Both the position numbers and the translations under genes were made by a program. From Nitrospirillum viridazoti (lineage in GTDB: Bacteria > Pseudomonadota > Alphaproteobacteria > Azospirillales > Azospirillaceae), in assembly GCF_007827975.1 (NCBI RefSeq), contig NZ_VITT01000024.1: DNA of 64,000 nt; one strand, given 5' to 3'. How positions within the stretch are numbered: position 1 is the first letter of the stretch; each line of letters opens with the position of its first letter. The notes below the pieces were generated by a model. The model was not told the DNA's origin. It did no database searches and worked only from the letters and a program-made list of their open reading frames with translations. Below are positions 41,417-49,588 of the stretch, piece after piece.

Positions 41417-41448
41417 AAAAGGGCGGTCCCAATCGGGGCCGCCCTTTT
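41417..41448. terminator. Intrinsic terminator of the atp operon
   Basis: AAAAGGGCGG (41417-41426) pairs with CCGCCCTTTT (41439-41448), with inner CCC/GGG. It is bidirectional and also serves the convergent gene ending at 41473. Confidence 0.88.
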
Positions 41449-41472
41449 GCTATGCGCGGTGGGAAGAGGGGC

Positions 41473-42033
41473 TTACTTCGGCTGGTACTCCACCACCGGC
41501 GCCGCCTTGCGGGCGGCCTTGCCGATGCCCCGGCGCAGGGTGACCTTGGTGTGGCCGGCCTTCCACTCGGCGCTGGCCGATTCGGCGTCCTTCTGGCGGC
41601 CGGCGGGGGCGCCGAGCTGCTTCACCAATTGCGCGTCGACGCCGTCACCGCACTCCTTGGATGCTTCCAGGCCGTAGAGGGTGACGCGACGCAGGGCGTT
41701 CTTCTTCATCTCGAAGTCCACGGCATAGGCACAGCCGCCCAGGCGCACGCTTTCCAGGCCGAACAGGTAGCGGACCTGCCCCCCTTTGGGGGCTCCGCTG
41801 CCGATCTCGAACTCCCGCGCCTTGGGGTAGGCAGCCAGGATCTGCTTATGGGTCATGCCCCAGGTGACCTGGCCCCAGCCGTTCAGGTCCTTGGCCTTGG
41901 CCGGCGGCTTCTTGGCGGCCTCGTGCTTGCCTGTTTCGTGCTTGGGGGCGGCTGCCAGCGCCGTGCCCGCGGCGGCGCTGAAAGCCAGGGCCGCCAGCAG
42001 GCCCAGGCCCAGGCGGGAAATGCGATGGTTCAT
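41473..42033 (-). CDS. Periplasmic protein of unknown function
   Basis: A 186-residue secreted protein with signal peptide 1-28 (ALAAA cleavage), then a Lys/His/Ala-rich linker and a small domain: GWGQVTWGMTHKQILAAYP, GQVRYLFGLESVRLGGCAYAVDFEM, LRRVTLYG, and two Cys that could form a disulfide. The 'W.QV.WGM....V...YP' pattern is common in unnamed proteobacterial periplasmic proteins. No function is recognised. ATG 42033. Confidence 0.7.
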   Translation of the reverse strand: MNHRISRLGLGLLAALAFSAAAGTALAAAPKHETGKHEAAKKPPAKAKDLNGWGQVTWGMTHKQILAAYPKAREFEIGSGAPKGGQVRYLFGLESVRLGGCAYAVDFEMKKNALRRVTLYGLEASKECGDGVDAQLVKQLGAPAGRQKDAESASAEWKAGHTKVTLRRGIGKAARKAAPVVEYQPK

Positions 42034-42096
42034 GGGTGTTGTTCTTCGTACCAGGAGGAATGCCCCGAATCGGAAATCTATGAGGTGGCGGGGCGC

Positions 42097-43965
42097 TCAG
42101 CCCAGCACCTCCAGCTCATCGATGAAGCCCTTCAGCATGCCCAGGCCCTTGTGCCAGAAGGCCGGGTCGGTGGCGTCCAGGCCGAAGGGCGCCAGCAGTT
42201 CCTTATGCCGCTTGGTGCCGCCGGCCGCCAGCATCTCCAGATAGCGGCGCGCGAAGGCCTCGGACCCGTTATGGGCCGACGCTTCCTCGAACGCGGCATA
42301 GAGGCTGTTCACCAGGCAGTCGCCGAAGGCGTAGGCGTAGACGTAGAAGGGCGAATGGATGAAGTGGGGGATGTAGGACCAGTAGGTGGCATAGCCCGCG
42401 TCGAATCGCAGCGCCGGGCCCAGGCTTTCCGTCTGCACCGCCTGCCAGATTTCGCCCAGCCGCTCCTCCGACAGTTCGCCCTGGCGCCGTTCGCTGTGGA
42501 CGCGGCGCTCGAAATCATAGAACGCCGTCTGGCGCACCACGGTGTTCAGCATGTCCTCCACCTTGCCGGCCAGCAGGGCGCGGCGGCGGGCGGGGTCGGT
42601 CTCGGCGGCCAGCAGGCCACGGAAGGTCAGCATCTCCCCGAACACGCTGGCCGTCTCCGCCAGGGTCAGGGGCGTGTCGGACTGCAGATGGCCCTGGGCA
42701 CCCGCCAGCACCTGGTGCACGCCGTGGCCCAGCTCATGGGCCAGCGTCATGACGTCCCGCGTCTTGCCCATATAGTTGACCAGCAGATAGGGATGGGCGC
42801 TGGGCACCGTGGGGTGGGCGAAGGCGCCGGGGTTCTTTCCCGGACGCACCGGGGCATCGATCCAGGCGTTTTCGAAGAAGCGGCGGCCCACGCCGGCCAG
42901 GTCGGGGCTGAAGCGCGCGTAGGAAGACAGCACGATCTCCCGCGCCTCTTCCCAGGGGATGGTGCGCTCGGCCACGTCGGGCAGGGGGGCGTTGCGGTCC
43001 CAATAGTCCAGGGTGTCGCCGCCGAACCACTTGGCCTTCAGCGTGTAATAGCGATGCGACAGGGCGGGGTAGCTGTCTTTGACGGCACCCACCAGGGCCT
43101 CCACCACCGCGTCCTCGACGCGGTTGGACAGGTTGCGCGACGACCAGGGTTGGTCATAGCGGCGCCACTTGTCCTCGATCTCCTTGTCCTTGGCGAGCGT
43201 GTTAGTGATCAGGGCGAACAGCTTGATGTTGCGGCCCAGCACGGCGCCGATTTCGATGGCCGCCGCCTTGCGCACCTCACCCTCCGGCGCCGACAGCAGG
43301 TTCAGCGCCTCCGCCGAGGTTAGATCCTGGCCATCGATACGGAAGCGTAACGATGCCATGGTCTCATCGAACAGGCGGGTCCAGGCATTGCGGCCCACCA
43401 CCGCCTTCTCATGCAGGAAACGCTCCAGCTCATCCGACAGCTGGTGGGGGCGAAAGATGCGCACGTCGCGCAGCCAGGCGGCGTAGCGGTGCAACTCCGG
43501 CGCCTTCAGCTTGGCGTCGATGTCCTTGTCGGACAGCTGGTTCAGCTCCAGCGTGAAGAACAGCAGGTGGACCGAGACGGCGGTCACCTTCTCCTGCATG
43601 GACTGGTAGAAGCGGGCGACGGCGCCATCGCTCTGGTCGCCGGCGTAGAGCAGGCCGGCATAGCTCATGATCCGCGTCAGCGTCTCATCCAGCGCCTCGT
43701 ACGTGGCGACGGCCTGGCCCAGTTCCTTGCCCGACAGGCCGGGCAGCTTGCCCGAATAGCGGCCATGGAAGGCCTGGGCCTCGCGCTCCACCCGCTCCAG
43801 ATCCGCCCGCAGCCGCGGGCTGTCCGGCCCGCTGTATAGGTCGGACAGGTCCCAGTTGGGCAGGGTCCCAAGGGGAAGGGTCCCAAGGGGAAGGGTCCCA
43901 AGGGGGGCGGTGGGTTCGGCGGTCGCGGTCATGTCCGGTCTCTCATCAGCGAGCGGTTCGGACAT
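42097..43965 (-). CDS. pepF: M3-family oligoendopeptidase (PepF-like)
   Basis: A 622-residue zinc metallopeptidase that would trim cytosolic peptides of about 5-20 residues. The zinc site HELGH (about 407-411, TLAHELGHGVH) with the downstream Glu of AETASVFGE (about 430-435) is diagnostic of M3. The closed helical channel domain covers the rest (IPHFIHSPFYVYAYAFG near the end). The N terminus contains a Pro-Leu-Gly-Thr-Leu repeat from a 15-bp tandem. ATG 43965 or ATG 43932 are both possible starts. No signal peptide. Confidence 0.93.
   Translation of the reverse strand: MSEPLADERPDMTATAEPTAPLGTLPLGTLPLGTLPNWDLSDLYSGPDSPRLRADLERVEREAQAFHGRYSGKLPGLSGKELGQAVATYEALDETLTRIMSYAGLLYAGDQSDGAVARFYQSMQEKVTAVSVHLLFFTLELNQLSDKDIDAKLKAPELHRYAAWLRDVRIFRPHQLSDELERFLHEKAVVGRNAWTRLFDETMASLRFRIDGQDLTSAEALNLLSAPEGEVRKAAAIEIGAVLGRNIKLFALITNTLAKDKEIEDKWRRYDQPWSSRNLSNRVEDAVVEALVGAVKDSYPALSHRYYTLKAKWFGGDTLDYWDRNAPLPDVAERTIPWEEAREIVLSSYARFSPDLAGVGRRFFENAWIDAPVRPGKNPGAFAHPTVPSAHPYLLVNYMGKTRDVMTLAHELGHGVHQVLAGAQGHLQSDTPLTLAETASVFGEMLTFRGLLAAETDPARRRALLAGKVEDMLNTVVRQTAFYDFERRVHSERRQGELSEERLGEIWQAVQTESLGPALRFDAGYATYWSYIPHFIHSPFYVYAYAFGDCLVNSLYAAFEEASAHNGSEAFARRYLEMLAAGGTKRHKELLAPFGLDATDPAFWHKGLGMLKGFIDELEVLG
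43860..43907. repeat. 15-bp tandem repeat at the pepF N terminus
   Basis: Three copies of CCCAAGGGGAAGGGT, on the minus strand encoding PLGTL-PLGTL-PLGTL just before the first folded segment (NWDLSDLYSG). The exact edges are ambiguous by a few bases. Confidence 0.85.
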
Positions 43966-43985
43966 GACTATAGCGGATCGATCCC

Positions 43986-45020
43986 TCAGCTGCGCCAGCG
44001 CAGGACGGTATCGCGCACGGGATTTTCGAAGGGGCGCTTCTCCTCCCGGGCGCGGCGGAACTCGTTCTTCAGCTGGTAGTACCAGCGCGCCTGGGTGTCG
44101 GCGTCCTTGATCAGCATCAGGGTTGGGTCGTGGCGCAGGCCCTGCTGCTGCATCACCACCACGTCGCGGTCCTGGCCCAGGAAGCGCTCCGCGATGGGGC
44201 GCAGCACCGGCTTCAGCAGGTTGGCCCAGGGCAGGGTCCAGTAGAACAGGTTGGTGATACGGGTATTGCCCTCATCCACCGGCGTCACCGCTGTGAGGTT
44301 CCAGACGGTGTGCTTGCCGGTCGAGATGGTTTCCGTCCGGATGCCGGGCAGGCGGAAGGCAATCTCCGTCTCCGGCACGCCGCCCAGGATGGTGTAGGCG
44401 CGGGAGTTGCTGGACGGCCGGTGCTTCTTCATGACGAAGCCGTAGGGGCCGGGGCCGAAGGCCTTCTCCTTGGCATGAATGGACTTGGTGGAGCGCCAGA
44501 ACCAGGACTGGTGGACGAAAGGCCCGTGGGCCGGGTCCATCAGGCCCACCACCGCATGGTCCAGGTGGCAGGGGAAATCCATGGACATGACCATGTCCGG
44601 CTGCTTGTCGGCGGGCAGGCCGGGCGGCTGCGGCGGTTCCTGGTCGGGCTCCCCGGCGCCCATCCAGATCCAGACGTTGCCGCTGATCTCCCGCACCGGA
44701 TAGTTGCGCACGCGGATGCGGTTCAGGTCGAACTCCTGCCCCTCCACCAGCGAGGGGATGTCGGTGCACTTGCCCTCCCGGTCGAAGCGCCAGCCGTGAT
44801 AGCAGCACTCCACCTCCTTGCCGTCGAATCGGCCGCAGGACAGCGGTATGCCGCGGTGGGGGCAAATGTCGCGCAGGGCGAAGACGGTGCCCTCCTTGGT
44901 GCGGCCGAACAGCACCGGCTGGCCCAGCAGCGTCTGCGCCCGCATGGCGCCCACGGCCAGGGTGCGGCCGGGCATGGCGTAGTACCAGATGTCGTTCAGG
45001 AAAAAGTTCGGCTCGGCCAA
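43986..45020 (-). CDS. Rieske-type aromatic ring-hydroxylating oxygenase, alpha subunit
   Basis: A 344-residue oxygenase component. The Rieske 2Fe-2S ligands are CPHRG and CCYHGW (C-x-H, C-x2-H, residues about 53-75). The catalytic domain has the mononuclear Fe triad region HLDHAVVGLMDPAHGPFVHQ (two His and the bridging Asp). Relatives include vanillate demethylase and phthalate-type alpha subunits; the substrate is unknown. No reductase gene is adjacent, so electrons come from elsewhere. The start codon appears to be TTG at 45020 (MAEPNFFLNDIWYYA), with no ATG earlier in frame. Confidence 0.88.
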   Translation of the reverse strand: MAEPNFFLNDIWYYAMPGRTLAVGAMRAQTLLGQPVLFGRTKEGTVFALRDICPHRGIPLSCGRFDGKEVECCYHGWRFDREGKCTDIPSLVEGQEFDLNRIRVRNYPVREISGNVWIWMGAGEPDQEPPQPPGLPADKQPDMVMSMDFPCHLDHAVVGLMDPAHGPFVHQSWFWRSTKSIHAKEKAFGPGPYGFVMKKHRPSSNSRAYTILGGVPETEIAFRLPGIRTETISTGKHTVWNLTAVTPVDEGNTRITNLFYWTLPWANLLKPVLRPIAERFLGQDRDVVVMQQQGLRHDPTLMLIKDADTQARWYYQLKNEFRRAREEKRPFENPVRDTVLRWRS

Positions 45021-45099
45021 GGCGTCGTCACCAGGTCAGGAGGGGAAGAATCAGGGGCCGCACTCTACATCGCCGCCGGTTGGCGGCCAATGAGGCAGG

Positions 45100-46074
45100 T
45101 CAAGCGGCGGCGGTGTCGCCCCCGCCGCCCGCGACCCCGGGGACGGGAGGCAGGGACCGGGCGACCTCCGCCACCCGGCGGCGCAGCCAGGCGTGGGCCG
45201 GGTGGCTGTCCAGGCGGCGGTGCCACACCATGGACAGGCGCATGCCGCCCGCTGGCTTGTCACCCACCGGCATGTCCGCAGGCAGGGGCAGCACCGCCAG
45301 GCCGAAGGAGTCGGCCAACGGGTGGGCCACGCGCGCCGGCATGGTGCAGACCAGGTCGCTATCGCGCAGCATGGGTGCGGCCGCCAGCAGGTGGGACGCT
45401 ACCACCGCCAGGGTGCGCTGCCGGCCCACCGTTTCCAGCATGCGGTCCACCGCCCCCACCTTGGACGCGGTGGCCGAGACCAGCAGATGGGAGTAGGCGA
45501 GGTAGGTCTCCAGGGTCCAGGGGGCATCCAAGGCTGGGTGACCCGGACGCATCAGCACCGCCAGGCTGTCGCGCACCAGCATCTGCCGCGTCATGTGCGC
45601 CGGGGGATCGGGCAGCATGCCCAGCGCCAAGTCCAGCAGGCCCGATTCCAGCCCGGGCAGGGCGTTGTCCTTATCGGCATGGCGCAGCACCAGGGATAGG
45701 CCCGGGGCCTCCGCCCGCAGGGCCGCCACCAGGGGCGGGCCCAGCACGAACTCGGCGTGGTCAGACAGGCCCACGGTGATCGCGTCCCGCGCCTCGCACG
45801 GCAGGAAGGGCTGGCGGGCGGCCAGGGCGGCTCGCACCTGGTCCAGGGCGCCCTGCAGGGGGCGGGCCATGGTGTCAGCCACGGCGGTGGGCACCATGCC
45901 GGTGGGGGTGCGCACGAACAGGTCGTCGCCCATATGCTGGCGCAGGCGGGCCAGCGCGTTGCTGACGGCGGACTGTGACAGGCCCAGCGCCCGGCCGGCC
46001 CGCGTCACCTGCCGTTCCCGGTACAGCGCGTCGAAGACGTGCAGCAGGTTCAGGTCGATCTGGCTGATGTCCAT
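45100..46074 (-). CDS. LysR-family transcriptional regulator (NodD-like)
   Basis: A 324-residue LTTR. The winged-helix DNA-binding domain is at 1-65 (LNLLHVFDALYRERQVTRAGRALGLSQSAVSNALARLR), followed by two Rossmann-like effector lobes (VGLSDHAEFVLGPPLV, GLLDLALGMLPD, LVRDSLAVLMRPGHP). The 'RERQVTRAG..LGLSQ' start resembles NodD/NahR-type LTTRs. It is divergent from the DODA-type dioxygenase gene, and probably activates or represses it via the palindrome between them. ATG 46074. Confidence 0.93.
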   Translation of the reverse strand: MDISQIDLNLLHVFDALYRERQVTRAGRALGLSQSAVSNALARLRQHMGDDLFVRTPTGMVPTAVADTMARPLQGALDQVRAALAARQPFLPCEARDAITVGLSDHAEFVLGPPLVAALRAEAPGLSLVLRHADKDNALPGLESGLLDLALGMLPDPPAHMTRQMLVRDSLAVLMRPGHPALDAPWTLETYLAYSHLLVSATASKVGAVDRMLETVGRQRTLAVVASHLLAAAPMLRDSDLVCTMPARVAHPLADSFGLAVLPLPADMPVGDKPAGGMRLSMVWHRRLDSHPAHAWLRRRVAEVARSLPPVPGVAGGGGDTAAA

Positions 46075-46097
46075 GGACGGCCCCTTGGCAATTGACC

Positions 46098-46118
46098 ATC
46101 ACTATGGTGAATGGTGAT
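46098..46118. promoter_or_regulatory. LysR-type operator candidate
   Basis: ATCAC-N11-GTGAT, an inverted repeat with the T-N11-A core of LTTR boxes, 24 bp from the LysR start and about 80 bp before the dioxygenase start. A second nested element ACCAT-CACT-ATGGT overlaps it. Position and shape fit autoregulation. Confidence 0.55.
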
Positions 46119-46200
46119 GTTAATAACCAGTGATTTGGCAAATGGTGCCGATGGGGCCATGTTGGAAGGGTCAGTCTTTCCAAACCCAAGGTTCCGCCCC

Positions 46201-47037
46201 ATGCCCGCCCTCTCCGCCATGCCCGCCGCCGCCCCGGCCCCTGTCACGGCGGCGCGCCAGCCGGTCTATTTCATCTCCCACGGCTCCCCCATGCTGGCGC
46301 TGCAGGACAGCGACGCGCGGCGCTTCCTGCAGACCCTGGGTCGCGACATCCGGGCGGCGGGCATCCCCCGCGCCATCCTGATGCTGTCCGCGCATTGGGA
46401 GACGGCGGCGCCGACGGCCTCCCTGGCCGACCGGCCGGAAACCATCCATGATTTCGGCGGCTTTCCCCGCGCCCTGTTCGAGATGCGCTACCCCGCCCCC
46501 GGGGCGCCGGAGGTGGCGCGGGCGGCCCTGGCAGCCCTGGCCACCGCCGGTATTACCGTCACGGGCGGGGAAGCGCGCGGCCTGGACCACGGCGCCTGGG
46601 TCCCCTTGATCCTGATGTTCCCGGAGGCGGACATTCCGGTGGCCCAGCTGTCCATCCAGCCGCACCTGGGACCCGCCCACCATCGCCGCCTGGGCGAGGC
46701 GCTGCGGCCCTTGCGCGATCAGGGGGTGCTGATCATCGCCTCGGGTTCATTGACCCACAATCTGCGTGACCTGACGTGGGAGGGCACGGATGAGGTGGCG
46801 CCCTGGGCCGCCGCCTTCCAATCCTGGATCCATGACAAGGTCAGCGGCGCCGACGTGGCGGCGCTGGACGACTACCGCGCCCGCGCGCCCTTCGCCCGCC
46901 AGAACCACCCGCGCGACGAGCACCTGCTACCCCTGTTCGCCGCCGTGGGCGCCGCCAGCCCCGGCCAGCCCGGCCGCCGTTTGCACGCCAGCGTGCAACT
47001 GGGCGCCCTGGCCATGGACGCCTACCGGTTCGATTGA
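46201..47037 (+). CDS. DODA-type (YgiD-like) extradiol ring-cleavage dioxygenase
   Basis: A 278-residue class III extradiol dioxygenase, relatives of 4,5-DOPA dioxygenase. Metal and catalytic His are visible in FISHGSPML, LSAHWET, GLDHGAWVPL, SLTHNLRD and RDEHLLPLF. It would open a catechol-type ring using non-heme iron. The Rieske oxygenase gene on the other side of the LysR gene could supply a dihydroxylated product, but that link is inference. ATG 46201; in-frame codons upstream to 46111 lie in the operator region. A consensus -35 for the next pair overlaps its stop. Confidence 0.9.
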   Translation: MPALSAMPAAAPAPVTAARQPVYFISHGSPMLALQDSDARRFLQTLGRDIRAAGIPRAILMLSAHWETAAPTASLADRPETIHDFGGFPRALFEMRYPAPGAPEVARAALAALATAGITVTGGEARGLDHGAWVPLILMFPEADIPVAQLSIQPHLGPAHHRRLGEALRPLRDQGVLIIASGSLTHNLRDLTWEGTDEVAPWAAAFQSWIHDKVSGADVAALDDYRARAPFARQNHPRDEHLLPLFAAVGAASPGQPGRRLHASVQLGALAMDAYRFD

Positions 47038-47062
47038 CAAGTTTGTATATCCGGCGGATATC
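47034..47062 (+). promoter_or_regulatory. Promoter and palindromic operator of the mazEF-type pair
   Basis: Consensus -35 TTGACA (47034-47039), overlapping the stop of the preceding gene, and the perfect palindrome ATATCC-GGC-GGATAT (47047-47061), which covers the -10 area (GATATC 17 bp downstream). Antitoxin binding here would repress the operon, as is usual for type II systems. Confidence 0.6.
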
Positions 47063-47092
47063 CTTTGGCCTGGAAGAAGCCAGGAGGCTATC

Positions 47093-47335
47093 ATGCAGGT
47101 TCAGATTTCACGGTGGGGTAACAGCCTGGGCCTGCGGGTCCCCAAGGATATCGCCACTGAAGTGGGTCTGGCCGAAGGCGACCGCGTGGAGGTGGTGGCC
47201 GAGCATGGCCGAATCGTCATCTCGCCGACCCGCCCGCGTTATCAGCTGGCTGATCTGCTCGTGGGCATGACTCCCCATGCCATGGGGGCCGCCTTCGACT
47301 GGGGTGACGATGTCGGCCGCGAGGTGGTCGAGTGA
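47093..47335 (+). CDS. AbrB/MazE-type antitoxin
   Basis: An 80-residue SpoVT/AbrB-fold antitoxin: MQVQISRWGNSLGLRVPKDI (DNA-binding swapped hairpin), EGDRVEVVAEHGRIVISP, and a C-terminal tail (DLLVGMTPHAM..FDWGDDVGREVVE) that would wrap the toxin. ATG 47093 has GGAGG 6-8 nt upstream. It overlaps the toxin gene by 4 bp (GTGA). It neutralises the toxin and represses the operon with it (family knowledge). Confidence 0.92.
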   Translation: MQVQISRWGNSLGLRVPKDIATEVGLAEGDRVEVVAEHGRIVISPTRPRYQLADLLVGMTPHAMGAAFDWGDDVGREVVE

Positions 47336-47679
47336 CTGAATACCGGCCTGAGGCCGGGGACCTCATCTGGACGGATTTTGATCCCAGGTTGGGACGGGAA
47401 CAGGGCGGCCGCCGACCGGCCGTGGTGGTATCGCCGGCGGTGTTCTGGGATGCCAGCCGCTTCGCCATCGTCTGCCCCATCACCAGCAAGGTTCGCCCCT
47501 TCGGGACCAGCGTGGTGCTGCCGGAGGGGCTGCCGATCACGGGTGAAATACTGACCAGTCACGTGCGCAGTATAGATACTTTGGCACGGCTCATCCGACC
47601 CATGGGGGCTGCGGTTCCGTCAGAGGTGCTGGTGGACTTGAGAGCGAAGTTGGGGGCCCTGATCGGGCTTGAGGGCTGA
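47332..47679 (+). CDS. MazF/PemK-type endoribonuclease toxin
   Basis: A 115-residue CcdB/MazF-fold toxin. Diagnostic blocks are GDLIWTDFDPRLGREQGGRRPAVVVSP (Arg/Gln-Gly active region), FAIVCPITSKVRPF (catalytic Thr-Ser), and GEILTSHVRSIDTLAR. It would cleave mRNA at short sequences and halt growth. GTG 47332 overlaps the antitoxin stop, typical translational coupling. The pair is intact with no frameshift, so likely active. Confidence 0.94.
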   Translation: MTEYRPEAGDLIWTDFDPRLGREQGGRRPAVVVSPAVFWDASRFAIVCPITSKVRPFGTSVVLPEGLPITGEILTSHVRSIDTLARLIRPMGAAVPSEVLVDLRAKLGALIGLEG

Positions 47680-47684
47680 AGAAA

Positions 47685-47715
47685 AAGGCCGGGCGCCCGC
47701 TGGCGGCCCGGCCTT
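47685..47715. terminator. Bidirectional terminator between mazF-type and gapR-type genes
   Basis: AAGGCCGGGC (47685-47694) and GCCCGGCCTT (47706-47715) make a perfect 10-bp stem over 11 nt, with an A run before. It separates the convergent toxin and DUF2312 genes. Confidence 0.7.
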
Positions 47716-47752
47716 GATCCTGACGGTGCCGGGCTCGTGCGAGCCCCGCAGC

Positions 47753-48016
47753 TCACTCCATGCCCAGCGCGGCCTTGTAGAGCTCCAGCAGGGCGTCCTG
47801 CTCCTGCCGGTCGTTCTTTTCCATCTTCCGCAGGCGGACGATGGCGCGGATGATCTTGGTCTCGAACCCCACGCCCTTGGCTTCGGCGTAGATGTCCTTG
47901 ATGTCGTCCGCGATGCCCTTCTTGTCCTCTTCCAGGCGTTCGATACGCTCGATGATGGAGCGCAGGCGGTCGCCGGCGATGCCGCCAACATCCGTCGCAA
48001 CAGGGGCGTCCGACAT
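47753..48016 (-). CDS. gapR: DUF2312 nucleoid-associated protein, GapR-like
   Basis: An 87-residue small coiled-coil protein. The core DRLRSIIERIERLEEDKKGI, IKDIYAEAKGVGFETKIIRAIVRLRKM and EQDALLELYKAAL match GapR of Caulobacter, which clamps overtwisted DNA ahead of replication and transcription forks. Length and spacing equal the family. ATG 48016. DUF2312 proteins are near-universal in alphaproteobacteria, so this is a useful taxon marker. Confidence 0.93.
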   Translation of the reverse strand: MSDAPVATDVGGIAGDRLRSIIERIERLEEDKKGIADDIKDIYAEAKGVGFETKIIRAIVRLRKMEKNDRQEQDALLELYKAALGME

Positions 48017-48122
48017 GGGGAATGCCTCTTCGTTCTAAGTGGGTGGTCTGAATGGTGAGGGCGCGACCTTACCCGCGCGGCCGGGGATGGGCAAGCGCCG
48101 GTGAAGGGGCGCCGCTCCCGTG

Positions 48123-48431
48123 TCAGTCCTTCGGCTTGCTCTGCTCGAATGCCGCCTTCTGCTCCGCCGTCGCCTCGCGTTGGTGCAGGCGTTTGAAGTC
48201 CTCATACGGCATGCCGTAGACGATCTCGCGCGCGGCCTCATAGTCCAGCGCCACGCCCTTTTCCTCGGCGGCGGCGCGGTACCATTTGGACAGGCAGTTG
48301 CGGCAGAATCCGGCCAGGTTCATCAGGTCGATGTTCTGGACGTCGGTGCGCTCACGCAAATGCGCCACCAGCCGGCGGAAGGCGGCGGCCTCAAGCTCCA
48401 CCCGGGTGGTGTCGTCGATCTCGGGAACCAT
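48123..48431 (-). CDS. DUF1244 domain protein
   Basis: A 102-residue small helical protein. The DUF1244 signature is FRRLVAHLRERTDVQNIDLMNLAGFCRNCLSKWY with AREIVYGMPYEDFK following. The CRNC Cys pair and the conserved Trp-Tyr suggest a metal or dimer site, but the function is unknown. Family members are small alphaproteobacterial proteins often of this length. ATG 48431, TGA at 48123. Confidence 0.93.
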   Translation of the reverse strand: MVPEIDDTTRVELEAAAFRRLVAHLRERTDVQNIDLMNLAGFCRNCLSKWYRAAAEEKGVALDYEAAREIVYGMPYEDFKRLHQREATAEQKAAFEQSKPKD

Positions 48432-48461
48432 GGAATATCCTTGTGAAGGGGGGCGGCCGGC

Positions 48462-49352
48462 TTAGGCGCCGGCCAGTACGTGGTGTATATCGGGGCGGCC
48501 GATCAACTGTCCAAGGGCTTGCGCCAGCAGGGCGGACCAGTGCTCCACCCCCACCGCGTCGCCGACCAGATCCTGCCGCACCTCGATCAGCACACCGGGC
48601 AGGCCTGGGCGGGTGGAATGGGTTTTCAGGGTGTAGCCGTGGCCGTCGCGCCCCGAGTAGGGCACGTTGTCGCCCACCACCACGCCCGGCAGGGCCCGCA
48701 GCAGCTCCAACAAGGGCAGGGGCAGGCGGCCATCCTGGTCCCACAGCACGCCCAGGTGCCAGGGGCGCTGGAAGCCGTTCATGACCGGCGTGAAGCTGTG
48801 GACGGAGATGATGGCCGGCACCTGGCCCGCCGCGCGCTTGGCGTCGACGCAAGTCGCGACGGCGGCGTGATAGGGGTGGAACAGGGCGTCCAGCCGCGCC
48901 TGGCGGTCGGCATCGGTCAGGGTCTGGTTGGCCAGGATGGGGGTACCATCGCTGACCGCCGGCATCAGCGTGGCGCTGTCCAGCGGGCGGTTCAAATCCA
49001 CCACCAGGCGGGAATATCCGGCGATGACCGCCGGCGCGTCCAGCCGCCGGGCCAGCGCGCGAGTCACCGCTTCCGCCCCGATGTCCCAGGCGATGTGCCG
49101 CTCCATGTCGGCCGGCGGAACGCCCAGGGTGCCCAGGCGGGCGGGCACGCGGCGTGCGGCATGTTCGCACAGCAGCACCACGGGGGCGGCCCCTTGGGGA
49201 TTCACCACCGTGACGGCGGGTGGCTCGTCAGGGGTGAGCAAGGCGGCGGGAGAGGCAAGCGTGTCCAAGGGGCGGCCTAATCGCAAGGGATATGCCCCGG
49301 CAGGATAGCGGTCCCGGTCGGGGATGGAAGCCCCCGCCGGGCATTCCTGCAC
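48462..49352 (-). CDS. N-formylglutamate amidohydrolase family protein
   Basis: A 296-residue zinc hydrolase of the FGase family, which frees formate from N-formylglutamate in histidine breakdown. Visible blocks are PVVLLCEHAARRVPA (metal His), DIGAEAVTRALA, SRLVVDLNRPL, IISVHSFTPVMNG (His-Ser), and a C-terminal IEVRQDLVG. No hut genes lie nearby, so the true substrate may be another N-formyl or related amide. The start is uncertain: GTG 49352 gives 296 residues, TTG 49268 would remove an odd 28-residue leader; neither has a clear ribosome-binding site. Confidence 0.85.
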   Translation of the reverse strand: MQECPAGASIPDRDRYPAGAYPLRLGRPLDTLASPAALLTPDEPPAVTVVNPQGAAPVVLLCEHAARRVPARLGTLGVPPADMERHIAWDIGAEAVTRALARRLDAPAVIAGYSRLVVDLNRPLDSATLMPAVSDGTPILANQTLTDADRQARLDALFHPYHAAVATCVDAKRAAGQVPAIISVHSFTPVMNGFQRPWHLGVLWDQDGRLPLPLLELLRALPGVVVGDNVPYSGRDGHGYTLKTHSTRPGLPGVLIEVRQDLVGDAVGVEHWSALLAQALGQLIGRPDIHHVLAGA

Positions 49353-49588
49353 CGTTGATGTCGAAACGATGAACGGCCGGCTTGCGCGCCGCCCGAATTA
49401 CCGGGAAAATAGCAATGGGTGCATGCGAGGCATCGCTTTCAGCGTCTTCCCCGTGCATACTTCGTCGACGTGCAGCTTTCCCGCGTTGGGGAGCCGGATG
49501 GCGCACGTTTCCTTTGAAATGACCGCGACTGTTCCAGGTGCTGGACGGGCGCTGCCGAAGCCCCTGGGCGAGGATAGAATTGGGCGGC

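Noticed and set aside
41413..43323. Long plus-strand frame opposite the M3 peptidase
   Set aside because: Antisense shadow with His/Gln/Gly-rich composition, while the opposite strand has HELGH and the full M3 fold.
47026..47040. tRNA T-arm-like GGTTCGATT
   Set aside because: It lies within the end of the dioxygenase coding sequence and no acceptor or anticodon arms can be found.
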